Of a stretch of 64,000 nt of DNA, positions 22,053 to 34,013 are shown in pieces. Each line of letters opens with the position of its first letter. Position 1 is the first letter of the stretch. Made by a program: the position numbers and the translations under genes. Under the pieces are notes generated by a model, which worked only from the letters and a program-made list of their open reading frames with translations, made no database searches and had not been told where the DNA came from. This stretch comes from Alisma plantago-aquatica (lineage: Eukaryota; Streptophyta; Magnoliopsida; Alismatales; Alismataceae), in NCBI GenBank assembly GCA_963693085.1, contig OY856409.1, forward strand, positions 243,340,558 to 243,404,557. Reading direction: 5' to 3'.

Positions 22053-22967
22053 GATGAGGTGAGTAAAGTACCCAATATAATGACACAGTACAAAAAGAAT
22101 AAAAAAGTACTGGAATCAGCATGGTATAAATAGAAATAAAAGTACCGGAATGTAGTACGGTACAAAGTACAAAACAAAACAGAAATACTACTGGAATGGA
22201 AACTCAGTAGAAAGATGATTAGTACTACCGGAATGGAACTCAGTAGGAAGTAGAAAGCGCTACCGGATTAATTGCACGGTAGGATCGATGAACATAAAAT
22301 CCCTAATTTTAAGAGAAACACTCAACCATGTGGATTAGGGAAACCACATGGAGAGGAAAATAAAAGATTTGCCCCTTTCTGTTTTAGTGCTTTATAAATT
22401 AGCACGGGTTCTTTTCTTTACTTTTTCTTTTAATTGTTCTATCACCCAGATATAAGAACCAACAGAAAAAAAAAATACACGGAGTCAAACTAAGAGCAGT
22501 AGAGAATCTAAGTACTCGAGAGTATGCTGTCCTTCACCGCTGGAATTTAATTTTAACTAGATGAATAGTTCATGAACACATGGACATCCACGAGATTCAA
22601 GAGAACAAGTGGATCTGATCTAGACACGACGGTGGCTATTCTAGCAAGAAGACAAGAACTTGCGATTCAAGAGAACAAGTTGACGCAGGCTGGACCTTGC
22701 AACTTGTGAGTACGTGCCGCATGGAAGTCAAGAACTTGCGGCTGGAATAAATTGAATAGAGGCCTCGTGAAGTTGCAGCTATATCACCGCAAAAAATATC
22801 AAATACGCAGCTGCTTCCTTGCCGATTACAGTCCCGCACAATTCTTTCCGTATCAACGTACGCAGGACTGAAGGGTGAAAGTTGATAACCGCCGGGAAGG
22901 ACGAAAGGAAAGGAAGTGGGAGGGAAAAGATAGGGGTCAGAGAGATAAGGGTTAGAATATACTAACA
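22053..22967 (-). repeat. Copia-1 leader and probable 5' LTR
   Basis: Upstream of the gag start on the minus strand. The outer limit is placed at 22967 because the minus strand there begins TGTTAGTATATTC, a typical copia LTR start, and gag-related spacing fits. I could not find the PBS, so the LTR/leader boundary is unset. About 22105-22275 holds four or five degenerate copies of a motif around TACCGGAATG. The partner LTR is off window. Confidence 0.5.
22105..22275. repeat. Degenerate short repeats in copia-1 leader
   Basis: Variants of TACTGGAAT / TACCGGAATG followed by AACTCAGTAG-like sequence recur at about 20-45-bp spacing (near 22108, 22145, 22190, 22226, 22260). Confidence 0.6.
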
Positions 22968-24889
22968 ATTACGAAGGCCACAAAGAGGAACCTTAAGTGA
23001 GGCATGATTTGGATGTTTTGTTGGAAAGCATAGACAAAGGAGGTGGATGTGAGGGGGGGCACATGTGGTTCTTAACGAAGGAGACAATTCCTTTAGTATT
23101 GTGGAAGTGTACGAAAGGTATTTCCAATTGTGATTTCAGTTGTTACTCATGAGGTCAAAGAGAGGGATATTAGTTTCTGGTAATCTTGGGGGAGGAGTAA
23201 AGTTGGAGGAGTTGGTTATATGTGGTGTAGGGATTGTCTACGATTTTACGATAAAGGATATGCATGATGGGGGCTGTTTGGTGGGGGAAATGTTGTCTCC
23301 TATCAGTAACAAGGAGGAGATTGGGTTTTCTATAGATTCTAGTTTCCCATTTTCTTTCTGATAAAAGCTTTTGCTTCAAAATCCAAGGTTCTCAATTATT
23401 AGGAATAGGATCTCAATATGAAATGTAGGTTTGATATAATTCCTTAACATCTTGAATCTGATGTATTATTCTAGGAGACCAAAATTCTATAAATTCATCA
23501 GGCCAAACCATGCCTTATATAGTTCATAGGTATAACTTGTTAACTTGGTTTCATCATAATCTCTCATGATTATAATTGTAAGTATTATTTCTTCACATCA
23601 GTTGAGATATCAAATCTAATGGCATTTTAAATTGTGACTTCAAATCAAGGTTTGACACCTTAAACATGCTTTGACATTTTTGACCCAGGTCTTCCCCACA
23701 TAGTAGCTCCCAATCCAAACTTGCTAAAACTATATACCACATGTATTTTTACACGAACACGTTTTGTCATTCATAACATGCAAAACCAAAATCAGAGACA
23801 TAGTTGCATTAGAAAAATAGAACAATATATCATATATGTAACTTTTTCTCACACTGTCTTTATTTATCCTACTAATATTAACATCATACTTATTATAATA
23901 ATATATATCGTATCATCATCTCATCATCATGACATTACTGTGAAACCTTATTGTACTTTTGTACCAAATTGTGAAAACACTAAGAAACAATGGACACATC
24001 TTGGAACTATCTAGTTCATCTATGTAAATCTCCAAGAACTCTAAGATGCAATGAGGCTAACTAACACTTATAATCCCCAACCTGAGGTGCCATTTTGCAA
24101 CAATGTCATCCATCCTATTAGCTTTCATTTTAATCTATTGAATGTTAATCCGGTTCTCAATCTTAACTATCTTATGTATTCTACTATACTAAAATGTATG
24201 TTGTGCGTGGAGTTATATGTCTTTTATAAGTAGTTGATAGGTCAGTAGGGAATACTCTTAAACTATAGTTGGCTCATCAAACTGAGGTATGATAGTTAAG
24301 GCATTAAAAATACACTTGGTTCCAAATCCATAATGTCATTACTCTCCCTTTAGGAAGCACAACCTTCAAGTCATCAACACATGGAATTATGGAATATAAA
24401 CCTAGTAGCTGCTTCACAATGTGTTTTAGAATTGATCCATTAGTATTGTGCTTGAAGTAGTGAGTTGTGGTTGGAACCAGTTGATAGAAGATGATTTCGT
24501 ACTCTTATCGGGCTCCTAGAAGGCTTGAATGTTCATTAAGAAGGATTGGTTGATTATCCTAATTATCATATTCAATTAAGAGAATAGGTTCTGAAAGATG
24601 TGGTTGTTCCTACTCAACTATATATTCCATGCCCCAACAATGAACTAGTGCCTTAAACATTATTGGATTGAAATTCATAATATATCAATATGTTCCTAAT
24701 CATATAATCATGAAATTACATAGAATACTAAAGTTTTTGTGCCCCTCCTAACATTTAAATAAAAAATTCATAGAATATGACAACCACACCACCTGATTTG
24801 GAAGGATTCTAAAGTTTTCGACTTCTCTTTTCATTTTAGTCCTAGTCAACTAATAATTGTCTTCATATGATTATTCAATTGGATAATGA
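22968..24889. other. Unassigned AT-rich interval
   Basis: About 1.9 kb with no protein motif, LTR end or repeat partner that I can recognise. Open frames are at most 97 codons and show no domain. The downstream part could be a worn-out body of the L1-type LINE whose tail follows, but I see no RT motif to support that. Confidence 0.5.
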
Positions 24890-25440
24890 AATAGCCTATA
24901 ATATTCAGAGTGGTTTCTTATTTAAGAATTTTGGGTTTGACTAGAAGCTTCATGATCTTACAACTAAAATGATACCACCAGACTTGTTGGACCCTCAAAT
25001 AAGTAGTGTAGTTAATAATCAAGAAGAATGGGATATCAACTTTCTTCATGACTGGTTCAACAATGAGGTAGGGAAAGACATACCACTTATCAACCTGCCC
25101 TTCACTACAAACCAGGTTGATATCAGGTTTTGGAACCACTCTTGGAATGGTCAGTATACAACAAATTTGGCATATGATATCTTAAGACAATGTAAAGATT
25201 TCTGATTCTTGGACATTGGAATATGATTTGGGATGCTAAGATCGCGAGTGAACTTCAACACTTTGCCTGGATCATTCTTCATGGGGCGTTACTTACCAAT
25301 TCTTGATGAAAATCTAGGCATATTATAGAAGATGATAGTTGTAGATGGTGCAAGAACCATGAGACGACAATTATCCATGCTCTACAAGATTGCAAATTTG
25401 CCAAAGAAGGCTGGGAGAACTCTCTAAATAGGGAAGAGAG
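24890..25440 (+). pseudogene. L1-type LINE tail: zinc-binding (zf-RVT) region
   Basis: Two frames together give the characteristic end of a plant non-LTR retrotransposon ORF2. First comes EEWDINFLHDWFNNEVGKDI with WNHSWNGQYTTNLAYDIL (24969-25203). After a frameshift near 25203 comes IWDAKIASELQHFAWIILHGALLT, then CRWCKNHETTIIHALQDCKFAKEGW (to about 25422), matching the zf-RVT pattern CX2C...HX4C. No RT or endonuclease is recognisable upstream. The copia-2 LTR begins at 25446 directly after it. Confidence 0.82.
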
Positions 25441-25445
25441 GAACA

Positions 25446-27512
25446 TGTTGGGTTATAAGAGAGACAGAGAAGGCAGCGGAAACAAAACATTTCTTCTCTC
25501 CAAACCCAGAATAAAGGAATCACATCAACGTCTACACAATAGGAAGGATGGTTTGTAGAGATATACCTTGTCTCGAGGCTTGCTCGGTGACGTTACCTCG
25601 TGGCTTGGATGGTCTTCACCTCCAATCTTAGACAATGTCTGTGCAGATCTTGGTCTCACCGAGACTGTCAGGATTGACAGTTGTCCTCCGAGCGACAGAA
25701 GTCTCCGGCCTCTAAAGTAGTCCACACGGACCACCTGGAACTCTAATCGCCTTGTCACACAATGCATCGGAAGGAGTCATACCCTCCTGTCGACGTACTA
25801 GTCACTAACACACTCTCCTACCACCAATCTCTTTTTTGCAGTTGTCTTTCCCTTGCTGTGCCTCCCTTATCGGGTAGCAATTGCTCTAGCTCTCCTAGTT
25901 ACCACAACCAGAGAGAACGACAACTTCACATAACAGCTGGTGTTATGAGTTGTACTTTGAGAAGCCCCCAATACCCCTATATATATAAGAGGGTCATGGG
26001 ACAGGGTTCTCTACCCTGGGAAATGTGGGATTAAAGCAGGAGTAGAAGGGTTCAAGATTTTCCACAAAACAACCAACTGCGCCAGCTGAACCGATCGGTT
26101 GGGGACCTGAGCCGACCAGTTCACTTCTGAAATGATCGGTTGACTGCCCTGGTCAGTTCCCGATTGACTTTTCCTCTTTTGTTTCTAATTGATCCAAATA
26201 ATAATCCTTGTTCCAATTAAATTGGACAAGTGAAACGAAGAGAAATGTCTTGCCAACCTGACTTTCCCAACTCGCTTAGTTGGACCAGTTGAGCCGATCA
26301 GTTCATTACATGAGCCGAACGGTTGGGAGTGCAGACTATGCAAAATCAGTCAATTATAGTTTCAATCAATCTGATACTCTAATCACTCGGTCCAACACCT
26401 TGAACACTATGATATTGAGCTATCAATTGATTGTGTGCTTAATTGAACTACTAAACTCCTTTAGTAATCAATCTAAACATCATTTGTGGATAAACTTCTC
26501 TTCCAGGTTAAATCCTTTGTGTGTGACCCTGTAGGTCCATTTCACGTTGGCAGTGAAAGTCATAACACTTATGACTTCACAAGCAAAGAGCGGTGCCTAG
26601 TCGCACATCAGTGCTACCCAAGTGAAATAGAAAGTTGGAGAACAACTTTAAATCCTACAATCTGTGAATGGTGTTACGACGAATGTATAATTCCTTTGTC
26701 ACTAATGTCCTGGATGAACTCAAGGCATGGTACAATCATCCTTTCAACGTTCATCATTTTCCTTGATCTCAGAGCAGACTGGGTGAGATGTGTGTAACAT
26801 CAATATCTCATATTGATTCACACATGCATGTGCATGCATTTCTCAATCCTACTCATCAAGTGTCCATGGACATCAAACTCCCTTAGGAGGGACAATTCCC
26901 ATATCTATCACTCACCCCTCAAAAGCCCCATGTGTCAAAGTCACCCAATCATCACCTTTATAACAAACCATGTTTTAGGACTGTGTTTGAAGATGTCAAA
27001 GTATACTCAACGACATGTGTTGAGTGTAGTGATTTCAGGTCAAATAATCACACTCACCACCATCACTGTGAGAGTGGATTGTGACTACCAAATCATGGTT
27101 CCATGTGTCACTCTCACGATGGGTCTGTCTGGTACACTTGTTCTCTAAAAAGTACCTATGTGCTTGGTTTGATATCACTATATCATGACTAATGAGATTC
27201 TATCATCAACCAACACACAATCTAGTCTTTAGTGTTATTGATATCTATGATTATTTCCACAATAACAACCGACTAGGGACTAAACAAGAATGTATACTCT
27301 GAACATGCGTATGATCTCATCGTTTATGTCCTGAACCTAAAAGCATACATCATCGAGTAAACAATTCTTTAGATATCTATCATGTTACACTATCATCTCA
27401 GAAATAGTTAAAACATATAGATCAGAAATTGCCTTTATTATTATTCAAATCATTTACAAAGTATCCCATTACAATCATCACATGACTTGCTCTATGGGCA
27501 TACATACCAATA
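25446..27512 (-). repeat. Copia-2 3' LTR
   Basis: It begins TGTTGGGTTATAAG and ends CATACCAATA. It is about 2.07 kb, longer than its partner because the partner lost about 420 bp (present here about 26925-27342). It contains several CCGATCGGTT-like motifs between 26085 and 26330. Confidence 0.9.
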
Positions 27513-27526
27513 GACTCCCACTTCAC
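27513..27526 (-). promoter_or_regulatory. Polypurine tract of copia-2
   Basis: The minus strand reads GTGAAGTGGGAGTC directly after the pol stop codon (27527-27529) and before the 3' LTR, the usual copia arrangement. Confidence 0.88.
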
Positions 27527-28435
27527 TTAGAGCCAGTCACCTAGGAACCTCAGTCCTTGTGACCTAGCATGACCATCATGCTTCTGTTGAGAAAGGGCCT
27601 TTGTCAGTGGATCAGCTATGTTGTCTTCAGTTGGTACTTTGCAAATCTTCACATCTCCTCACTATACGATCTCTCATATGAGATGGAAGCACCACAGTAT
27701 GTGCTTGGACCGCTGATGTGATCTGGGATCCTTAGCTTGATTAATAGCTCCATTATTGTCACAATAAAGCTCAATTGCATCACATCTACTGGGAACTACA
27801 CCAAGTTTAGTGATGAACTTCCTGATCCACGCAACCTCCTTTGCTGCATGTGAAGCAGCAATATACTCGACCTCTATAGTAGAATCAATAACTGTTTCTT
27901 ACTTGGAACTCTTCCATCTCACAACTCCATTGTTTAGGCAAAATACAAATCCTGATTGTGATTTGTAATCATCTTTGTTAGTTTGGAAGCTTGCATCAGT
28001 GTAACCTCTTACAACCAGTTCTTCCTCGCCGCCGTATATAAGGAATTGATCCTTAGTCCTTAATAAGTTCTTGAGGATGTTCTTTACGACTGTCCAGTAA
28101 GCATCCCCGGGATCTAACTGGTACCTGCTCGTCATATTGAGGGCATACGAGACATCTGGGCATGTACACAACATAGCGTACATGATGGATCCAATGGATG
28201 ATGCATATGGGATCCCATTCATACGCTCCCTCTCTTCACAAGATTGGGGACACTGAGCTCTAGAGATGGTGACTCCATGTAGCATGGGGATGTTGCCTCT
28301 CTTTGAGTTCTCCCTGCTGAACCGCTTCAACACTTTGTCAATGTATGTGCTTTGACTTAGGCTGAGAAGCCTTTTAGATTTATCTCTATAGATATTAATA
28401 CCTAGAATGTAGGATGCTTCTCCTAAGTCCTTCAT
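27527..28435 (-). pseudogene. Copia-2 pol, RT C-terminus and RNase H
   Basis: Minus-strand frame with MKDLGEASYILGINIYRD, LSLSQSTYIDKVLKRF, PYASSIGSIMYAMLCTCPDVSYAL and RNase H (GYTDASFQTNKDDYKSQSGFVF). After an in-frame TAA near 27900, where the family has Gln, it continues as DSTIEVEYIAASHAAKEVAWIRK and ends in the copia C-terminus with NIADPLTK and a natural stop at 27529-27527. The RNase H is full length apart from substituted stops, so decay is by point mutation. Confidence 0.93.
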
Positions 28436-28453
28436 TGAGAAAGTATTCCCAAG

Positions 28454-29227
28454 CTAAGTCTTTACCTTCTCTAAGGTTGTGACATCATTCCCCATCAATA
28501 GTATGTCATCCACATACAATATGAGGAATGTGGTTGTGATCCCACTAACCTTCTTGTACACACAAGGTTCATCTTCATTTTGAATAAAGCCAAACACTTT
28601 GACTTCTTCATCAAATCGAAGATTCCAACTCCGAGATGCTTGTTTCAATCCATAGATTGACCTTTGCAACTTATAAAATTTATTGGCATTCTTTGAATAT
28701 GCAAAACCTTCAGGTTGTGTCATGTACACACCCCCATTTATATTCCCATTAAGGAATGTGGTTTTAACATCCATTTGCCAAATCTCATAGTCATAGTAAG
28801 CCACAATAGCAAGCATGATCCTGATGGACTTAATCATGGCAACTGGAGAAAATGTTTTGTCATAGTCAACACCTTGACCTTGTCGGAAACCCTTTGCGAC
28901 CAATCTGCCTTTATAAGTTTGCGCATTGCCATCCATGTCGGTCTTATTCTTGAAGACCCACTTGCACCCTATGGGTTATACCCCTTCGGGTGGTTCCACC
29001 AAAGTCCATACTTTCTTGGAATACATGGATTCCCTCTCGGATTTCATGGCCTCAAGCCATTTCTCAGAATCTGGTCCTTCTATAACCTCTAGATAGGTAG
29101 TTGGATCATCATCTATGATCAACTCACTGCTTTCCTGAGTCACAAGGTATCCAAACCTTTCAGGTTTAAGGCATGTCCTACTAGATCTATGAGGTTCTTG
29201 TATTACTTGAGGAGACTGAGATTCCAC
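28454..29227 (-). pseudogene. Copia-2 pol, reverse transcriptase
   Basis: Minus-strand frame from the integrase-RT linker (WLEAMKSERESMYSKKVWTL) through a stop near 28975. It continues with RLVAKGFRQGQGVDYDKTFSPV, WQMDVKTTFLNG, VYMTQPEGF, SIYGLKQASRSWN and an intact catalytic YVDDILLMGND. The active-site aspartates survive, but a stop near 28450 and the one near 28975 break the polyprotein. Confidence 0.94.
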
Positions 29228-29254
29228 AACACTTTGTGAATCTCTATGTTCCTC

Positions 29255-30076
29255 TTATACATCTACTGGTTCAATGTTTTCTTGTTGGGCTTGAACCTCT
29301 GCAAGCTCTATTTTCCTCCCACTATTTCCTCTGGAAATAAATAACTTTTCTAGGAATACAACTGTCCTAGCAAAAAACACTTTGTTGTCAGTAGGGTGGT
29401 ATAAATAGTATCCCCTTGTTTCCTTGGGGTATCCAACAAAATAACATTTATCAAACTTGGATCCAAGCTTATCATGAAACATTTTCCTGATGTAAGCCTC
29501 ACAACCCCAAATCTTAATAAAAGACAAATTGGGATGCTTCCTGTGCCATATCTCATATGGTGTCTTTTGAACTGATTTAGACAGTACTCGGTTAAGTGTA
29601 AATGCGACGGTTTCAAGAGCATGACCCCAGAAGGAAATTAGAAGATCAGAAAAACTCATCATTGATCGCACCATATCCAGTAAAGTGTGATTCCTTCTTT
29701 CAGACACACCATTATGCTATGGTGTTCCAGGCGGAGTCCATTGTGATACAATACCACGGGCTCGCAGAAGGTCCTCAAACTCTTGGCTTATGTATTCTCT
29801 ACGTCAATCAGATCGACGTGCTTTAATACTTTTACCAAATTGGTTCTATACTTCATTCATGAAATCCTTGAACCTTTCAAGGGTTTCTGGCTTATGTTTC
29901 ATTAGGTACTCATAGCCATACCTACTGAAGTCATCAATGAAGGTAAGGAAGTACTGACACCCATTTCTGGCATTAGTTCTAAAAGGCCCACATACATCAG
30001 TATGTATGAGTCCTAAAAGATCACTAGCTCTCTCACCTTTACTTGAAAAGAAAGTCTTCGTCATCTTGCCCAACAA
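29255..30076 (-). pseudogene. Copia-2 pol, integrase
   Basis: Minus-strand integrase: LIHTDVCGPFRT and FLTFIDDFSRYGY (30076-29846), a stop at about 29845, then a segment with RSD, two more stops and NGVSERRNHTLLDMVRSMM (from 29707). FWGHALETVAFTLNRV and the C-terminal KIWGCEAYIRK and KCYFVGYPKETRGYYLY follow. The D, D and E of the catalytic triad are all recognisable. The stops fit C-to-T change of CAA/CAG or CGA codons. Confidence 0.93.
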
Positions 30077-30155
30077 ACAAGATTCACATGTCTCTATTGA
30101 TTCATAATCAAAAGAGTCTAGATAACCATCTTTATGGAGTCTAGAGATGCACTTC

Positions 30156-30629
30156 TCAATTATGTGCCATAGACGACAATTCCAAAGATATGTTTTGTTT
30201 GAGTTGTTGAGTTTTTTTCCTTTTTGTGTTTACATTATATACACTTGTCTCTATATCTATAAAGTATAGACCATAAGACATTGGGGCATTTCCATAAAAG
30301 ATGCCATCTTTTGAAATGGAACACTTTCCATTCTTAATAAGAAATTCAAAACCATCCTTGTCTAAACAAGAAACGGAAATGATATTCCTATTTATGGCAG
30401 GTACATAACAGAAGTTCTTCAACTCTATTATTAACCCACTAGGCAGAGTTAACTCATAGGTTCCTACATCACTGGAGGCAACCCTTGCTCCATTGGCAAC
30501 ACGTAATTCAACCTCGCCTTTCCCTAAAGGCCTACTCCTTTTAAGATCCTTCACATTTGAACAAATGTGAGATCCAAATCCGGTATCAAGTACCCATGAC
30601 AAAGAAGTAGTAAAGTTAATCTCTGTCAC
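30156..30629 (-). pseudogene. Copia-2 pol, aspartic protease
   Basis: Minus-strand frame with WVLDTGFGSHICSN as the protease active site (family consensus D-S/T-G), followed by GEVELRVANGARV, LPSGLIIELKNFCYVP, NIISVSCLDKDGFEF and GLYFID. This is the usual copia protease to pre-integrase stretch. The zinc finger that should follow is disrupted between 30156 and 30076. Confidence 0.9.
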
Positions 30630-30649
30630 ATATACACCAGAATCAGAGA

Positions 30650-30955
30650 TCTCTATCTCTCACTTCTTCTTCCATCGTTCCTTCCATCCTCTCCATGTTT
30701 TGAGTGCAGAAGATTTTGACATTGGTTCAGCTAGAGAACCCTTCTCTCCTTAGAATTTGTTCCATTGATCTCCATCAATGAACTATCCTTCTTCTTAAGC
30801 GTACATAGAGTGGATTCAAAGGCTACCGGTGTATCTGGATTGTACAAAACACTTCTCACAATCCCCAACCAGTTATGGAATTTATTCTTAATTAATTTGC
30901 CCATTTTAAAAGATGATTCTTTTTCCATTCTACAAGATAAAGTTGCATTTGTCAA
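30650..30955 (-). pseudogene. Copia-2 gag remnant (mostly deleted)
   Basis: A minus-strand start at 30955 gives a short N-terminus with FHNWLGIVRSVLYNPD, matching the start of copia gag (NF..WLRN.RIVL). Only about 325 bp separate it from the protease, whereas copia gag normally needs roughly 900 bp. The central gag and the CCHC knuckle are absent, so a large internal deletion has occurred. Confidence 0.75.
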
Positions 30956-32309
30956 AACTCCTTTTGATTTGATTTGATTTGAATAAAATTTGATGATAGT
31001 TAATTAGGCCTTTAATTAATTACCGCTCCCACTATTTTGATTCAAATTGACAACCCTCACCATAAATTCGGAAGATTGCAGTGTATAATCTTCTAGTGGG
31101 TCAAGATCATAAAATCCTCCGAGTCATGGACCAGCTAGGGCTGTCACCCACAACTTAGATCTTCCAGGTAGGCAACTCTTACCAATTGCATCATATGAAA
31201 CTCTTGAAAGATGTCATGTGCAACTCCTTGCCTTGATCACCTCCATGCCTCAAGGTGCTAGATCCTATCTAGGTCACCTTGTTAAGTCTGACTCAAAGCC
31301 AACACGATGAATATGCACCCTGCTAGGGCAGAGCCCCATATCCATCCTACACACTTCCATGAGATAGACGGTGTACCATGCTAGGGCGTGCCCACACTTG
31401 TCCGATCAATCTTTTCACGTGTGTTGCATTTGGAAGGCATCTAAAACTTTAATATTTAATGAGGGATTTGGTTTTTATAGGTACATATAAATATCCAATC
31501 ACCACAATACATAGTACATATCATATACATTCTATATCCCATAGAAAACATGCAAAACGATAAAAGTGATGATTATGGCCATCCTAATGTGATTTCTCGA
31601 TCCAAGAGGAATCACGGTCATCTAGGTCCACATCACATGCAACCTGTACAAAATGAACTTTGTGCTTTTCCTTTCTGGGTTTGATCAAATCATCTCCATG
31701 ATTGATCAGCTCGCCATCAGACCGGTCGGTTGGGTGCCACCAACCGATCGACTGGAGCCTCCAGCCAATCAGTTCACTGGTCATCGTGCATCTCCTCAGG
31801 TTGCCACCCACTCATCTCACTCCTTGAACCGGTCGTCTAGAACGCCAACCGATCGGTTCACGCCTTGAACCGATCGTCTCTGTCATCATCAGGTTGACCG
31901 CCGATCTTTGACATAATAGGAAATAAAAGTTCCATTTACATTTAAATTGAGAAACCCCGAGTTACATTCGTGGGGAGCAAAGGTAGGAAAGAAATCTCGA
32001 GTTATATCGAGTTACATCAAGAAAAGGAGGTAGGGAATCGGTGCGTAGATCGAGATGCAAGCAACCAAATTCAACCAAGCACACATACATAGGGTTTATT
32101 AGCCATAACCACGCTATACATCCACCACAAAAAACTCATTTAAGGGTGACGCGTATTGAGTGCATTCATATTACATATCATATATGTATTTTGGGATTTG
32201 TGGATTAGACATGCATAAAGCCAATTTTATTCGCATCGTATGTAATAAATAAAGGTGACAAACCAAAATTGATCACATCGATAATCCTAAAGTATAGAGC
32301 AGTGGATGT
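30956..32309 (-). other. Copia-2 untranslated leader
   Basis: About 1.35 kb between PBS and gag start, without coding motifs. About 31715-31885 contains CCGATCGGTT-type palindromic motifs like those in the LTRs. Confidence 0.7.
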
Positions 32310-32322
32310 GGCTCTGATACCA
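32310..32322 (-). promoter_or_regulatory. Primer binding site of copia-2
   Basis: The plus strand GGCTCTGATACCA is the complement of the initiator tRNA-Met PBS, 1 bp from the 5' LTR at 32324. Confidence 0.95.
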
Positions 32323-32323
32323 C

Positions 32324-34013
32324 TGTTGGGTTATAAGAGAGACAGAGAAGGCAGCAGGAACAAAACTTTTCATCTCTCCGAACCCAGAATAAAGGAATTG
32401 TGTCAACGTATATACAATTGGAAGGATGGTCTGTAGAGATATACCTTGTCCTGAGGGTTTCTCGGTGACGTTACCTCGCGGCTTGCGTGGTATTCATCTC
32501 CAGTCTTGGAAGGTGTCTGTGCCGCTCCTAGTTTCATCGGGACTGTCGGGATTGACAACTGTCCTCCAAGCGGCAGAAGTCTCCCACCTCTGAAGTAGTC
32601 CACACAGACCACCTGAAACTCTGATCGCCTTGTCACACAAGGCACTGGAAGGAGTCAGACCCTCCTATCAGCGTACTAGTCACCTACACACTCTCCTGCC
32701 GCCAGTCACTTTTTTGCAGTTGTCTTTCCCTTGCTGTGCCTCCCTTATCGGGTAGCACTTGCTCGAGCTCTCCTAGTTACCACAACAAGAGAGAATGACA
32801 ACTTCACAGAGCAACTGGTGTTCTGAGTTGTACTTTGAAAAGACCCCAATACCCCTATTTATATAGGAGGGTCATGGGACTGGGTTCTCTACCCTGGGCA
32901 ATGCGGGATTAAAGCCGAAGTAGAAGGGTTCAAGATTTTCCACAAAACAACCAACTGTGCTAGCTGAACCGATCGTTTCAAGCATGAATCGATCGGTTGG
33001 GGTCCTGAGCTAATCGGTTCACACTTGAACTGATCGGTTAGGACACCTGAGCCGATTGGTTCACTTCTGAAATGATCGGTTCACTTCCCTAGTCAGTTCC
33101 CGATTGACTTTTCCTCTTTTGTTTCGAATTGATCCAAATACCAATCCTTGTTCCAATCAAATTGGACAAGTGAAACGAAGAGAAATTTCTTGACAACCTG
33201 ACTTTCCCAACTCACTCAGTTGGACCAGTTGAGCTGATCGGTTGGGAGTGTAAACTGTGCAAAATCAGTCAATTGCAGTTTCAATCAATCTGATACTCTA
33301 GTCAATCTGTCCAACACCTTGAACACTATGATATTGAGCTATCAATTGATTGTGTGCTTAATTGAACTACTAAACTCCTTTAGTAATTAATCTAAATATC
33401 GTTTGTCGATAAACTCCACTTCCAGGTTAAATCCTTTGTGTGTGACCCTGCAGGTCCATTTCATGTTGGCAGTGAAAGTCCATAATACTTATGACTTCAC
33501 AAGCAAAGAGCGGTGCCTAGTCGCACATCAGTGCTACCCAAGTGAAATAGAAAGTTGGAGAACAACTTTCAATCCTACAATCTGTGAATGGTGTTACAGT
33601 GAATGAATAATTCCTTTGTCACTAATGCCCTTAATGAACTCAAGGCATGGTATAATCATCCTTTCAACATTCATCCTTTTCCTTGATCTTAGAGCAGACT
33701 GGATGAGATGTGTGTGGCATCAATATCTCATATTGATTCACACATGCATGTGCATGCCTTTCTCATTCCTACTCATCAAGTGGCCATGGACATCAATCTC
33801 CCTTTGGAGGGACAAATCCCATATCTATCACTCACCCTTCAAAAGAATACGTCATCGAGTAAACAACTATTTAGACATCTATCATGTTACACTATCATCT
33901 CATAAATAGTTAAAACATATACATCGGAAATTGCCTTTATTATTATTCAAATCATTTACAAAGTATCCCATTACAATCATCACATGATTGCTCTATGGGC
34001 ATACATACCAACA
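32324..34013 (-). repeat. Copia-2 5' LTR
   Basis: Partner of 25446-27512, ending CATACCAACA. It lacks about 420 bp present in the partner (breakpoint near 33845) but has about 90 bp more at 32970-33063, made of additional CCGATCGGTT-like units. Confidence 0.9.
32855..32866 (-). promoter_or_regulatory. Candidate TATA box of copia-2 LTR
   Basis: The minus strand reads CTATATAAATAG in the direction of transcription. The 3' LTR has the related CTTATATATATAG at 25977-25991. Confidence 0.5.

Larger units (their letters stand above)
25446..34013 (-). mobile_element. Copia-2, complete but dead Ty1/copia element
   Basis: Two LTRs (25446-27512 and 32324-34013) with TGTTGG...CCAA(C/T)A ends enclose gag remnant, protease, integrase, RT and RNase H in copia order on the minus strand. 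The PBS (32310-32322) adjoins the right LTR and the PPT (27513-27526) the left LTR. A clear target duplication is not visible: GAACA precedes it and TAACC follows. Confidence 0.93.

Noticed and set aside
22636..22968. 110-codon minus-strand frame at the copia-1 end
   Set aside because: It falls in the presumed LTR, upstream of gag, and has no domain.
26813..27148. 111-codon plus-strand frame in the copia-2 LTR
   Set aside because: Inside an LTR, antisense to the element, missing from the partner LTR through deletion, no motif.
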